Source of the DNA: Alphaproteobacteria bacterium
GTDB lineage: Bacteria; Pseudomonadota; Alphaproteobacteria; GCA-2731375
Direction of reading: 5' to 3'
Assembly (NCBI GenBank): GCA_021776235.1
Contig: JAJFGG010000142.1
Location: 1-64,000, forward strand
Length of the DNA stretch: 64,000 nucleotides
Below are positions 26,663 to 35,773 of the stretch, piece by piece. A model generated the notes under the pieces. The model saw nothing but the letters and a program-made list of their open reading frames with translations. It was not told the DNA's origin and did not search any database. Positions within the stretch are counted from its first letter, which is position 1; each line of letters opens with the position of its first letter. Position numbers and translations under genes: made by a program.

Positions 26663-27430
26663 TTACGCGGCGTGCTGCATCCGGCAATAACATGACGCCT
26701 TGATCGGCACATCGGCCCGGGCCGAAGCCAAATCCAACCGCTGCTTGATCAGAGCCGCCAATGCCGTCTCTCCGCGCCTGACCAGACATTCATGCAGCCC
26801 GTGCAGACTCCAGACATTGTCCGGGTGCTGGCAGGCCCGGCTCAGCGAGTCATCCAGGCCCAGATCAGCTCGGTAGACGGCTTCGGCTTCCTCCAATTGA
26901 CCCTGCTCCATCAGCAGGGCGCCAAGGGCGTGGCGGGCCGGCTGCATCCAGCCCCAGGGCTCGTCATAGGGCAGGTTGTCATCCAGTTCGACGGAGCGCC
27001 GCAGATGGGCAAAGGCCGCGTCATAGTTTTCGCGCCGGTATTCCACCTCGCCGTTCATCATCTCCTCGGCGATGGCAAGAATGTCCTGGCAGGTGTTGTT
27101 GAACAATGTGCGGCTCTCGGGCACCCGCTTGCGGGCGGCGAGAAACAATTTCTGCTCGGCCTCGGCGCCGGGGATGTCGCCGCTCGCCGCGCGAGCGACG
27201 GTCTTGGCGTAATGCAACATCGCGGTGGTGGCGCAGAACAATGCCGGGTCGTCTGGCAACGGTTGATCGATGATCTCCTGCCACTTGCCGAAGCGGATCA
27301 GCACATGCTGCTTCATGGGTACGAAACCTTCCAGCCAATCCGCCATGGGCGGCGAGCCCATGGTCAGAACTCCGCGCGGCAGGGTCGCAATCATTTTATC
27401 AGACCAAACAAGATCCGGAAAACTGCTTTT
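26663..27430 (-). pseudogene. 3' remnant of a TPR-repeat protein gene
   Basis: The readable part matches the C-terminal half of a family of tetratricopeptide proteins of about 500 residues: DWLEGFVPMKQHVLIRFGKW, SRTLFNNTCQDILAIAEEM, FAHLRRSVELDDNLPYDEPW, GALLMEQGQLEEAEAVYR and VWSLHGLHECLVRRG. The expected N-terminal 200-300 residues are missing, and homology stops near 27.4 kb, where a fragment of an unrelated gene starts on the other strand. The frame stays open to 27517 but that part looks non-homologous. The C-terminus looks complete. I read it as a truncated, probably dead gene; family recognition is from memory of typical members. Confidence 0.6.
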
Positions 27431-27432
27431 CC

Positions 27433-27780
27433 GTGGCCACTGCGGCATTGCAACTGAGTCAGGAGAATGAGTTCCAATATTGGGAAGCCTGGGCGATGAT
27501 CCTGAGGGGATGGGCATCTGCTGCCTTGGACAATCACGACCAGGGCATATCCGAGCTCAAAACCGGCCTGGAGAAATATGTCCAAACCGGTGCAAAGATT
27601 ATGCTGCCCTACGCGAACGCCTTGCTCTCGGAGGCGCTTTATTTCGCAGGCCGTAACTCCGAGGGCCGCGATGTGTTGCAGGTTTTAGAGCGCGTCGAGC
27701 CTCCAAGTGAAGTCCTCTTCTTCGCCGAATACACGAACCGCATAGCCAACCGGTTGAATGTTGCGGCCAGCGTAAGCTAA
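27433..27780 (+). pseudogene. 3' remnant of a cyclase/ATPase-linked TPR domain gene
   Basis: The 115-codon frame resembles the C-terminal TPR region of large bacterial proteins that join an adenylate cyclase domain to an AAA-type ATPase: ALQLSQENEFQYWEAWAMILRGWASA, in two parts, is close to the usual 'WLAWGTILRGWAL' block, followed by GISELKTGLEKYVQTGAKIMLPYANALLSEAL-type repeats. The upstream 700-1000 residues are absent. It begins at the same point where the minus-strand TPR remnant ends, which suggests a rearrangement junction. Start codon (GTG) is arbitrary. Confidence 0.5.
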
Positions 27781-28023
27781 AGCATGTCGGAATTGGCGGA
27801 TGAACTGCCACTGAAGCGGTAACAAGAAACTCTGGCGGCGGCCAATTCCTTCCGGAATAGCCGTCCTGAAAAAGCCGGAATACTCCAACCTCCGGCGGAC
27901 CAACGTTGGGTAACGAATTATCATAAACAAACGGGCAATCCCAATTTTGACCGCTTGCCCGCGCATGGCGCCAATACCTATACTCGACGCCTGCGTCAGA
28001 TGTCTTGAGATATAGGAAACGCC

Positions 28024-29124
28024 ATGACCGAGCTGCCCGTAATATCGGCCGACAGCCATATTCAGGAGCCTCCGGAACTATACAGTGAATGGTTGGACGC
28101 GAAGTTTCGTGACCGTGCTCCCAGGACCGAGACCCGTGACGGCAAGACCTTCGTCATCGTTGACGGCAAAAAGCCGCGCCGGATCGACCTTGCTGACGCG
28201 CGCGCCAACGAAGACGATCAAGACCGGGAATTCCGCAGCGACCCGACGGGTGGCCGCGACGTTGATCGCCGCCTCAGCGACATGGCTCGAGACGGTGTGG
28301 TGGGCGAGGTGATTTACCCCAACAGCTCGCTCTCGCTTTACCTGTCGCCAGACGCCGGGTATCAGTACGCAGTCGCCCATGCCTATAACGATTGGCTGAT
28401 ACAGAACTTCAGCGCCCACAGCCATCAATTCGCGCCGGTCGGGATCGTCCCGGTAATCGATATCCCGGCAGCCGTGGCCGAGGTGCAAAGGCTGGCGAAG
28501 CTGGGCTACCGCGCCATCAAGGTCCCGCTCACCGTCGCCAAACGCCCCTACAACCTACCGGAGTACGAGCCACTCTGGTCGGCCATCGAGGAAACCGGAA
28601 TGGTGTTGAGCCTGCACGCCTTCGCCGATACGGAGGACTATTATCCAGAGGACTGGGGCGAGGAAGAGGGCGTTGGCGGCGCGCTCATCTTCATGGCGAT
28701 GAGCATGGCGCGCGGTCAATACCCGGTGGCGGAACTGATCGCATCGGGTGCGCTGCAACGCCATCCCAAGATGAAATTCGCCGTCGTCGAGTGTGGTGCC
28801 GGTTGGCTCGCCTGGCTCTTGCATGTGTTGGACGAGCAGGCCGACAAGAAGCACATGTGGATTCGCCCGCGCCTCGAGATGAAGCCGAGTGAATTCTTCC
28901 GGCGGCAGGGTGCGATTACCTTCAGCGACGACCCGATCGCGCTACGATGCCTGGACCTGATCGGCGCGGAGACGCTTCTTTGGGGCAGCGATTATCCCCA
29001 CGATGAGGGTACGTTCCCGCACAGCCAGGAGGTCATAACCCGAACATTTGCCGGCGTCGGGGAGGCGGACAAACGCAAGATTGTCTACGACAACGCCCGC
29101 CGGCTCTATGGATTTGGTTCCTGA
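28024..29124 (+). CDS. Amidohydrolase family 2 protein
   Basis: This 366-residue cytoplasmic TIM-barrel hydrolase has the opening motif ISADSHIQEPPELY, VSL-type central strands (YRAIKVPLT; VLSLHAFADT), a glutamate in AVVECGAGWLAWLL, and the late metal-ligand stretch WGSDYPHDEGTFPHS. The first motif is HxQ rather than HxH, as in many members of the group annotated as 'amidohydrolase family protein' that act on aromatic or small carboxylates. No signal peptide. It stands alone after the gene remnants at 27 kb, with the MFS gene 204 nt downstream in the same direction. The substrate is unknown. Confidence 0.85.
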   Translation: MTELPVISADSHIQEPPELYSEWLDAKFRDRAPRTETRDGKTFVIVDGKKPRRIDLADARANEDDQDREFRSDPTGGRDVDRRLSDMARDGVVGEVIYPNSSLSLYLSPDAGYQYAVAHAYNDWLIQNFSAHSHQFAPVGIVPVIDIPAAVAEVQRLAKLGYRAIKVPLTVAKRPYNLPEYEPLWSAIEETGMVLSLHAFADTEDYYPEDWGEEEGVGGALIFMAMSMARGQYPVAELIASGALQRHPKMKFAVVECGAGWLAWLLHVLDEQADKKHMWIRPRLEMKPSEFFRRQGAITFSDDPIALRCLDLIGAETLLWGSDYPHDEGTFPHSQEVITRTFAGVGEADKRKIVYDNARRLYGFGS

Positions 29125-29328
29125 GCACCATAGTTAGATTACAACGGGTTCTATCCTGGAATGACCTTCTCATCTACGGTCTAGGTCTTGATTTGTCCCA
29201 TTGACCAAGCCCCGGGCGCGGTAACCAATGCCCAGAAAAATCCTCCCGACCTATGGATCTATTGCAACTGAATTGAGCTGCCCCAAGATCCCACCAATCC
29301 ATCCGCACGGGTGATGCATCGAGGCTCC

Positions 29329-30528
29329 ATGATCAATATTCCTGCCTTTGGCATCGCGGACTACCGCAATCTATGGGCGGGCGCAGCGTTCAATCAACAA
29401 GGCACAAGTGGCGAACAGGTGGTGTTGGGGCTGCTGGTCTTCCAGTTCACCCAATCGACTGCCTGGGTCGGAGTGATGCTGGCGGTCTATTTTTTGCCAT
29501 TCTTCGTTTTTGGTGTTGTCTCCGGCGCGGTCGCGGACCGCCTCGACCGCCGGTCGTTGCTGCGCCGGGTCGAGGCGCTGATCGCGATAAACATGATCAT
29601 CTTCGCATTTGTCCTGGCGATGGATTTGGCCGCACTTTGGGTGATTATCGTCTTCACGCTGATAACGGGCAGCTTGCGCGCGCTGCATCAACCCGCGCGC
29701 TTGAGCTACGCCTACGACATCGTCGGTGGCGACAAGGTCGTGTCTGGTCTCGGACTGTTGAATTTGGGGTCACGAACCGGACAGTTGCTCGGCGCGCTGG
29801 CCGCCGGCGCCGTGATGGATCGATACGGCGGGTCCGCCGCCTTTCTCGTCCTGGCATCGGGTCATGGGCTCGCGTTCATTTTTTTCTTACGTCTTCGCAC
29901 AGCGGGCAAGGCGGCGGCTGCCGAGCGCGTCCCGATGCGGCAGAACATCCGCGAGTATGTTTTAGAGTTGCGGGCCAATCGCCTGCTGCTGATGTTGGTG
30001 GCGGTGACGGCGTCGGTGGAAATATTCGGCTTTTCCTTCGCGACGGCCCTACCGGAATTGGCGACCACGCGGTTGAACCTTGGCGCCGAAGGGCTCGGCT
30101 TGATGCATGCCGCACGCGCGGTGGGCGGGATGATCGCCGGGCTGGGGTTGACCTTCATGGGCGCGCTGCAGCGTCGTGGCCTCGCTTATATCGGGGTTAT
30201 CTTCGCCCTTGGCGCAAGTCTGATGCTGCTTTCGGCCGACAGTTCCTTGATGGCGACACTGGCCGCCGTCGCCATCGTTGCAGGCGTAACGGCGGCGTCC
30301 GATATTCTGACCCAAAGCATGATGCAATTGGCGGTGCCGAACGCACTGCGCGGCCGCGCCATGGGTGTGTGGGTATTGGCGATCGGCTTCGCGCCGTTGG
30401 GCCACCTCGAAATGGGCGGTCTCGTCGAACTCCTCGGCCTTGGTCCTGCCTTGTTCGCCAATGGCGCGGCGCTGGTCATCGTAGGCGTAATCGTCGCAAT
30501 CGCCGTCCCCCGGTTGCGCCAGTTGTAG
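29329..30528 (+). CDS. MFS transporter (MFS_3/enterobactin-exporter-like)
   Basis: About 400 residues with 10-12 hydrophobic segments. The N-terminus reads ADYRNLWAGAAFNQQGTSGEQVVLGLLVF and the cytoplasmic loop between helices 2 and 3 carries ADRLDRRSLLRR, the motif-A equivalent of the MFS. This arrangement fits the MFS_3 group of exporters such as EntS. The ATG at 29329 is favoured by a GAGG sequence five bases before it; a GTG at 29311 and an ATG at 29314 also open the frame. Substrate unknown. It ends 11 nt before the MITE-like element at 30540. Confidence 0.85.
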   Translation: MINIPAFGIADYRNLWAGAAFNQQGTSGEQVVLGLLVFQFTQSTAWVGVMLAVYFLPFFVFGVVSGAVADRLDRRSLLRRVEALIAINMIIFAFVLAMDLAALWVIIVFTLITGSLRALHQPARLSYAYDIVGGDKVVSGLGLLNLGSRTGQLLGALAAGAVMDRYGGSAAFLVLASGHGLAFIFFLRLRTAGKAAAAERVPMRQNIREYVLELRANRLLLMLVAVTASVEIFGFSFATALPELATTRLNLGAEGLGLMHAARAVGGMIAGLGLTFMGALQRRGLAYIGVIFALGASLMLLSADSSLMATLAAVAIVAGVTAASDILTQSMMQLAVPNALRGRAMGVWVLAIGFAPLGHLEMGGLVELLGLGPALFANGAALVIVGVIVAIAVPRLRQL

Positions 30529-30539
30529 CTAAGTATTGG

Positions 30540-30731
30540 CAGGCTGTTGAAAAACTCATACCAATCAGAAAAATTCGTCTTTCCCGCGAAGGCGGGAAAC
30601 CAGACCTTTGTACGAGCTATGCATAAGTATTTGAAAACAAATAGCTTGTTTCCCACATCTGGATTCCCGCTTTCGCGAGAATGACCGGGAAAAGCGGGTT
30701 TGGGCGTTCCAAGTCGTTTTTCAGCAGCCTG
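30540..30731. mobile_element. 192-bp MITE-like element with 16-bp terminal inverted repeats
   Basis: CAGGCTGTTGAAAAAC (30540-30555) and GTTTTTCAGCAGCCTG (30716-30731) are inverted repeats matching at 15 of 16 positions. The interior carries two copies of the REP-like motif TTCCCGCGAAGGCGGGAA or its degenerate form (near 30581-30598 and 30664-30690), a sequence seen dispersed in many proteobacterial genomes. There is no reading frame. A clear target-site duplication was not seen. Confidence 0.75.
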
Positions 30732-30882
30732 GTAGAGCAATTCCGGGCTTGCGCCGTCGCCGCCCGCCGAAACCTTGACGCGATGGGTGGCAAGCAAAGC
30801 TAGATTCCTTCCAAACATCGAAATCGACGCGGCAATCGGCTACTGTGTGGGCTATGTTTTCTGTTTTCCTATGGGGTCTCGC

Positions 30883-32202
30883 ATGAGTACCAGCCCAATA
30901 TGGCCTGACCGTAATTCGCGGTCCGCCGAACTATACGAACGCGCCAGGAAGGTGCTACCCGGCGGCATCTCGCGGCTTCAGACCCTGGTCGATCCATTCC
31001 CGATCTATGCCGGGCGCGGCGAAGGCGCCACCATCGTCGACGTCGACGGTACCCACCGGCTTGACATGATGAACAACTTCGCTTCGCTGATACATGGCCA
31101 TGCGCGATCAGAGGTAATCGATGCGGCCACCCGGGCGGCCCGCCACGGCAGTTGCTTCGCCATGCCCACCGAGGCCGAGATCGCCCTGGCCGAACTGCTT
31201 TGCGACCGCGTCAAATCGGTCGAAAAGGTGCGCTTCTGCAACAGCGGCACCGAGGCAGTGATGCTTGCCCTCAAGGCGGCCCGGGCTCACACTGGCCGGG
31301 CGCGCATAGCCAAGATCGAGGGCGCCTACCACGGCATGTACGACTATGCCGAGGTGAGCCTGGATTCAAGCCCCGAAAATTGGGGCAACGACCCTAATTC
31401 CGTGCGCTTCACGGCGGGCTCTCCCCGGGCGGTACTTGACGACACCGTGGTCTTTCCCCACAACAACACCGAGGCGGCTGAGCGCATCCTACGCGATGCC
31501 GGCGAGAGCCTCGCCGCCATCCTCATCGACCCGGCGCCCGGGGTCTTTGGCATGATCCCCATGACCCCGGAATTCGTCAGCATGATCCAGCGGGTGGCCC
31601 GTGATATCGGCGCCTCGATCATCATCGACGAAGTCATTGCCCTGCGCCTCGGTTATCACGGCGCCCAGGCTAAATTCGGCATCGAACCCGATTACACCAC
31701 CTTCGCCAAGATCATCGGCGGCGGCTTTCCGGTCGGAGCGGTGGCCGGCAGCGAAACCGCCATGGCCGTATTCAGCCACGCCCAGGGCAAGCCACTCAAC
31801 CCTTCAAGCGGCACCTTCACCGCCAACCCGGTAAGCATGAGTGCCGGCCTGGCGACCATGGAGCTGATGACGCCCGAAGCTTATGCAGCGCTCGACGCCC
31901 TCGGCGAGCATGCCCGCATGGTTGCCGCACGGGCTTTCCAGGCGACCGGCGTAAAGGGGCAGGTTACCGGGGTCGGCGGCATGTTCGCGATCCACCTGCA
32001 CGAGCGCCCAATCACGGACTATCGCAGTGCCTACCCGGTCGGCAATGAAGCGGCTCGGGGCAAGGCCCTGCACCTGGCCCTGCTTGAGGCAGGCTTCATC
32101 ATGTCGCCGAAACTCTCTGCCTTCCTATCGACGGCAATGACCACGAACGACATCGACCGTTTCGGTGCGGCACTGGAGACGATTTTGCGAAGCCAGATGT
32201 AA
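30883..32202 (+). CDS. Class III aminotransferase, glutamate-1-semialdehyde aminomutase-like
   Basis: The 439-residue enzyme resembles HemL: SAELYERARKVLPGGISR, VDVDGTHRLDMMNNFASLIHGH-type substrate region, FCNSGTEAVMLALKAARA, KIEGAYHGMYDYAE, IIIDEVIALRLGYHGAQ and the PLP-binding lysine in TTFAKIIGGGFPVGA. HemL usually reads 'LIFDEVMTGFR' where this has IIDEVIALRLG, so it is more likely one of the HemL-like aminotransferases found in catabolic or secondary-metabolite loci than the true heme enzyme. The ATG at 30883 was chosen because homology begins there; the frame is open 36 codons upstream. It is convergent with the Gfo/Idh/MocA gene. Confidence 0.87.
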   Translation: MSTSPIWPDRNSRSAELYERARKVLPGGISRLQTLVDPFPIYAGRGEGATIVDVDGTHRLDMMNNFASLIHGHARSEVIDAATRAARHGSCFAMPTEAEIALAELLCDRVKSVEKVRFCNSGTEAVMLALKAARAHTGRARIAKIEGAYHGMYDYAEVSLDSSPENWGNDPNSVRFTAGSPRAVLDDTVVFPHNNTEAAERILRDAGESLAAILIDPAPGVFGMIPMTPEFVSMIQRVARDIGASIIIDEVIALRLGYHGAQAKFGIEPDYTTFAKIIGGGFPVGAVAGSETAMAVFSHAQGKPLNPSSGTFTANPVSMSAGLATMELMTPEAYAALDALGEHARMVAARAFQATGVKGQVTGVGGMFAIHLHERPITDYRSAYPVGNEAARGKALHLALLEAGFIMSPKLSAFLSTAMTTNDIDRFGAALETILRSQM

Positions 32203-32286
32203 TCGCCGAACATCGACACGATCGCGATTAGGCTTTTCCGGCATGGCGCGTTGCTGACAATGGGTCTCTATCGGCGTTCGTTGCTA

Positions 32287-33387
32287 TTACACCAACTTGA
32301 TGACCTTGCTTTCCCTATGAGAACGCTCCATGGCGTCAATCAGCGCATGCCGAACAACAGCATCGTTGAAATCAGGCGCGTCTGCCGCCCCCGATTGTAT
32401 GGCATTGGCAAAGCGGGCGTAGGCCTGCCCGACGTTTCTCCCCGGGCCGGCGGCCATATCGGCTGGAATAAGCTGGTAGCTGTCAGGCGGGGTTATCTCC
32501 GCCATTGTCCCGTTACCGATGCCGAGGTGGAGCTGGCTAGGTCCAATGTTGACGGACTTGGAGGTCAGCACCAGGGTCCCCTTGCGGCCATAAATCTCCA
32601 TACGGGTGCCACTCGCATTGTAAGGGACGCTGGCCACTTGGTAGGATACTTCCGCGCCGCTTTTGAGCACGCCCGCGGCGGTGACCGTGTCCGGTGCGTC
32701 CACGGGAAAATCTTCCCCCGTTACGGCGTGCTTCCACATGTCGATGCGCGTTGTTACCCGCGCGCTGACCTCGGCGAACTCTCCCAGGATGTAACACAGG
32801 GCATCTATGGAGTGTCCGCCCGGGATGGTCATGGGGTTGGCGCCATTTACGCGAATCCCCTGCCAGATACGACCATCGCCGCGCTCGGTGATCGCACCGA
32901 CCATCACGCTTAAGTTAACGGTTACAATGTCACCGATTTCGTCGTTGGCAACAAGGTCGCGGGCGTACATCACGGCTGGGTCGCTTTGCGCCTGTAAACC
33001 AACCAGGGTCGGTAAACCGGCCGCTTTGGCGCGGTCAGCCATTCCCGTCGCCTCCGCCAGATGGGCCCCCAGGGGCCACTCGCAGCACACGGGCTTTTTA
33101 GCCTCGATGGCGGCCATTACCAGCTGTTGGTGCAACGGTACGCGGACAACAACAGCGATGAGGTCTACATCGGGATGCGCGACCATCTCATTCATGTCGT
33201 GAAAGGCGAGCTCGGCGCCGAACGTTTCGGCCGAGGCTCTCGCGGTCTCTTCGTGAGCGGTGCAAACGGCCTTTAGTTCATAGCCGGACAACGCTTGTAA
33301 CGCCGGCACATGGGCGTTGGCGCCCCAGCCGCTGCCGCCTGGCGTAACGGTTGCACCGACAATCCCAACCCTGATTTTGTCTGCCAC
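32287..33387 (-). CDS. Gfo/Idh/MocA family oxidoreductase
   Basis: The 366-residue NAD(P)-dependent oxidoreductase has a Rossmann N-terminus (KIRVGIVGATVTPGGSGWG), DVDLIAVVVRVPLHQQLVMAAI and a GGHSIDALCYILGEFAEVSA segment supplying the catalytic His region. The usual E-K-P motif after the second nucleotide-binding segment is replaced by CEWPLG, a variant seen in several members acting on non-sugar substrates, so catalysis through the canonical lysine is doubtful. The start is GTG at 33387 with AAAGGAAAC upstream as SD. It lies 115 nt downstream of the FMO gene and may belong to the same minus-strand transcript. Confidence 0.87.
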   Translation of the reverse strand: MADKIRVGIVGATVTPGGSGWGANAHVPALQALSGYELKAVCTAHEETARASAETFGAELAFHDMNEMVAHPDVDLIAVVVRVPLHQQLVMAAIEAKKPVCCEWPLGAHLAEATGMADRAKAAGLPTLVGLQAQSDPAVMYARDLVANDEIGDIVTVNLSVMVGAITERGDGRIWQGIRVNGANPMTIPGGHSIDALCYILGEFAEVSARVTTRIDMWKHAVTGEDFPVDAPDTVTAAGVLKSGAEVSYQVASVPYNASGTRMEIYGRKGTLVLTSKSVNIGPSQLHLGIGNGTMAEITPPDSYQLIPADMAAGPGRNVGQAYARFANAIQSGAADAPDFNDAVVRHALIDAMERSHRESKVIKLV

Positions 33388-33502
33388 GATAGTTTCCTTT
33401 GCCTCTGATAGCGATCAAGCGCCGCCTGATGGCCGAAAATAGCACGCGTCGGCCTGCTTGACGACCGTGCGATGACCGAACCCTACGGTACCGTTGCTAT
33501 TC

Positions 33503-34780
33503 TTATGGGGCGCCGTCAGCCTTGCCCAGCGCGGACCTGTGGTAGGCCAGATATTTGTGCTGCTTGGCAATATGGTCCGCCAGATACATGGCATCGTGCC
33601 AAACGCCATAGATGAAGGAAGACCCCCGTCGCGACAACCATGGCAATCCCAGGAAGTAGATCCCAGGCTCGGCTGAAACACCGCGCTGGTGCTTTGGCTT
33701 GCCATCTTCGTCAAACGCGTCGACCTGCAACCAACTGAAATCAACAGTATAACCGGTGGCCCAGATGATTGTGGCAACCCCGGCCTCAGCCAGATTTAAC
33801 TCAAGAACAGGTTCGGTCATGCAGGGCGGTTCCGGATCGATCTTGCGGGCATCGGGCTCCTCTGCAAGGTCAAGACCATAGCGCGCCACATAAGCGTCGG
33901 CTTCATCCAACACCGACAGGTAGTTCGCATCCCCTTGCGCAATATTGTCCGCGAGGTCCGGTGCGAACCTAACGACACCGTTTTTGCAATCGTTCGTCAG
34001 ACCAACGAGCCGCATTCCCCGCGCGGCCAGGTGACGGAAGTCGATCGTAAAACCCCCATGGGCACCACTTACCGCGATCGTGACATGTTCCTTGCCCGGC
34101 TGCGCGGTCTCGGCATCCCACTTGCCGAGGACCCCCAGCCACCAGACGTAGTCACGCCCGCGATAGCTCCGGGGGGGGCGGTCGTGCGGGCCGACCGAGA
34201 GGTAAACAGGCTTTCCCGTCCGCAAGAGTTCGTCCGCGATCTGTACCCCCGAAGATCCCGCTCCAATCACCAGAACCGCCCCTTCCGGCAATTGGTCGGG
34301 ATTGCGGTAGGCATTGGAATGGATCTGCATAATTCCGATATCTTCAGGAATAATGGCGGGGACGATCGGGCGCTGGAAAGGACCGGTGGCCGCGACCACA
34401 TTGATGGCTTCGAGCAAACCTTCCGATGTTTCGACGCGGAAGCCGGGCCGGCCAACATTTCTTTGTACATTCGTTACGTCAACGCCACAGCGGACGGGGG
34501 CAGCGATCTTTTCCGCGTAAGCGACCAAATAGTCGGCAACCGTCTCCTTATGGGCAAAGGCGTCAGGATCAATTTCCGAAAACTCCAAGCCCGGAAATCT
34601 GTCATGCCAGGCCGGACCATTGGCCACCAAAGAGTCCCATCTTTCCGAGCGCCAACGTTCGGCAATTTGGTATCGCTCCAGAACCAGGTGAGATACTCCG
34701 CAGTTGCTCAGGTGCTCGCTCATGGCCAGGCCGGCTTGGCCGCCGCCAACAACGAGCGTATCTATTTTTTCAATCGACAT
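33503..34780 (-). CDS. Flavin-containing monooxygenase-like NAD(P)/FAD protein
   Basis: The 425-residue protein has an N-terminal FAD Rossmann motif (TLVVGGGQAGLAMSEHL) and a second, NADP-binding one (VLVIGAGSSGVQIADEL), with the ATGPFQRP link and C-terminal IIWATGYTVDFSWL, the 'ATGY' motif of FMO and YUCCA-like enzymes. Such enzymes oxygenate soft nucleophiles or act as Baeyer-Villiger-type monooxygenases. The Met at 34780 is chosen because an AAGAGGG Shine-Dalgarno sits before it; the frame is open 12 codons upstream. It lies between an NTF2-like gene and an oxidoreductase gene, all minus strand. Confidence 0.88.
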   Translation of the reverse strand: MSIEKIDTLVVGGGQAGLAMSEHLSNCGVSHLVLERYQIAERWRSERWDSLVANGPAWHDRFPGLEFSEIDPDAFAHKETVADYLVAYAEKIAAPVRCGVDVTNVQRNVGRPGFRVETSEGLLEAINVVAATGPFQRPIVPAIIPEDIGIMQIHSNAYRNPDQLPEGAVLVIGAGSSGVQIADELLRTGKPVYLSVGPHDRPPRSYRGRDYVWWLGVLGKWDAETAQPGKEHVTIAVSGAHGGFTIDFRHLAARGMRLVGLTNDCKNGVVRFAPDLADNIAQGDANYLSVLDEADAYVARYGLDLAEEPDARKIDPEPPCMTEPVLELNLAEAGVATIIWATGYTVDFSWLQVDAFDEDGKPKHQRGVSAEPGIYFLGLPWLSRRGSSFIYGVWHDAMYLADHIAKQHKYLAYHRSALGKADGAP

Positions 34781-34994
34781 TTCCAGGCCCTCTTCTGGCA
34801 TTGCAGGATTTATCACGCGTCCAACGGCCAGCTTGCCTGTATTTCAGCAATACCTATGGTGCGTGCCTGTAGAACATCCAAACCCGGACCGGTTCGCCGC
34901 CCCCCGATTGTGGGAGCCACACCGCTGAGATTCAAGCGGCTACGCGCGCTTTGCCCGGCTGGCCCCGAAAAACGCCGGCACCCAATCGGTTGCG

Positions 34995-35384
34995 TCATTC
35001 CGCGTCCACCGCTGATTGATGCTGGGAAATCATCAGCCAATCGCCATTGCGCATCTCGTACACGGTGGTCGACCGGGTAATACCTTCGACAATGTCGTTG
35101 CCGTTCATCATTTTCGTGTCTGCCTGATAAATCAGAATTCCAATGTTGCCATATATTCGCGTGGAAATGTCGTACGACTCCATGCGTTCTATTTTCATGG
35201 TGCCGGATCGGAAGGCGGCGAACACGTCCGCCCGCGTATGAGCTTTTCCGAACGACGAAACATAGATCATGTCCTCGCCGACGACCTTGGCAAGGGCATC
35301 CAGATCGCCTTCCAGCACTGCATTTAACCGGTCGTGATGAGCGGCGGTGAGAGAGACGTGCAGCTCGGGGGAATAGCTGTTCAT
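34995..35384 (-). CDS. NTF2-like (SnoaL/DUF4440) small protein
   Basis: The 129-residue product fits the DUF4440/NTF2-like cone fold: AAHHDRLNAVLEGDLDALAKVVGEDMIYV at the N-terminal helix, TRADVFAAFRSG, and the C-terminal beta strands TRSTTVYEMRNGDWLMISQHQS. These proteins are either small enzymes (isomerases, dehydratases, cyclases) or ligand-binding subunits. A clear AGGAGATATT Shine-Dalgarno precedes the ATG. It lies 214 nt upstream of the FMO gene, and together they may form a small oxidative pathway. No signal peptide. Confidence 0.82.
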   Translation of the reverse strand: MNSYSPELHVSLTAAHHDRLNAVLEGDLDALAKVVGEDMIYVSSFGKAHTRADVFAAFRSGTMKIERMESYDISTRIYGNIGILIYQADTKMMNGNDIVEGITRSTTVYEMRNGDWLMISQHQSAVDAE

Positions 35385-35773
35385 AATATCTCCTGTAACA
35401 TGTTCTCAAACGGAAATTTGTTTGAACCGGGCCGTTTTGATTTCAGGTTTGAATTCATCGTTTTAGAAGTATCCATCCAACGCCTCTGCCGCAACGCATA
35501 GGTGCGGTGAATTTGCCATCAATTCAAATTTTCCGGCACAGTGGCGCATGGCATGTCCGCCATGGCCACGGCTTCGAGCGCAATATTGGAAAATTTCAAA
35601 AAATCTCTTCGCGACCCATATCAAGCATCGCACCCCTACCTCTCAAATAGAAACGATTGGCCGATAACCGCCGCTGCCATCAGGTTCGCATCATTGCGAA
35701 TATGGCTCCGATTTAATGCTTCGGTGACCTATGCTGCCGTCACGCTCGACGTCATCTAGCTGAGAAAGAAGCA
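35385..35773. other. Gene-free intergenic region
   Basis: About 390 nt between the divergent NTF2-like gene and the decayed hydrolase gene. The longest frame (72 codons at 35541-35759) has no recognisable homology. The stretch is visibly lower in GC than the flanks. No promoter was identified. Confidence 0.45.
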
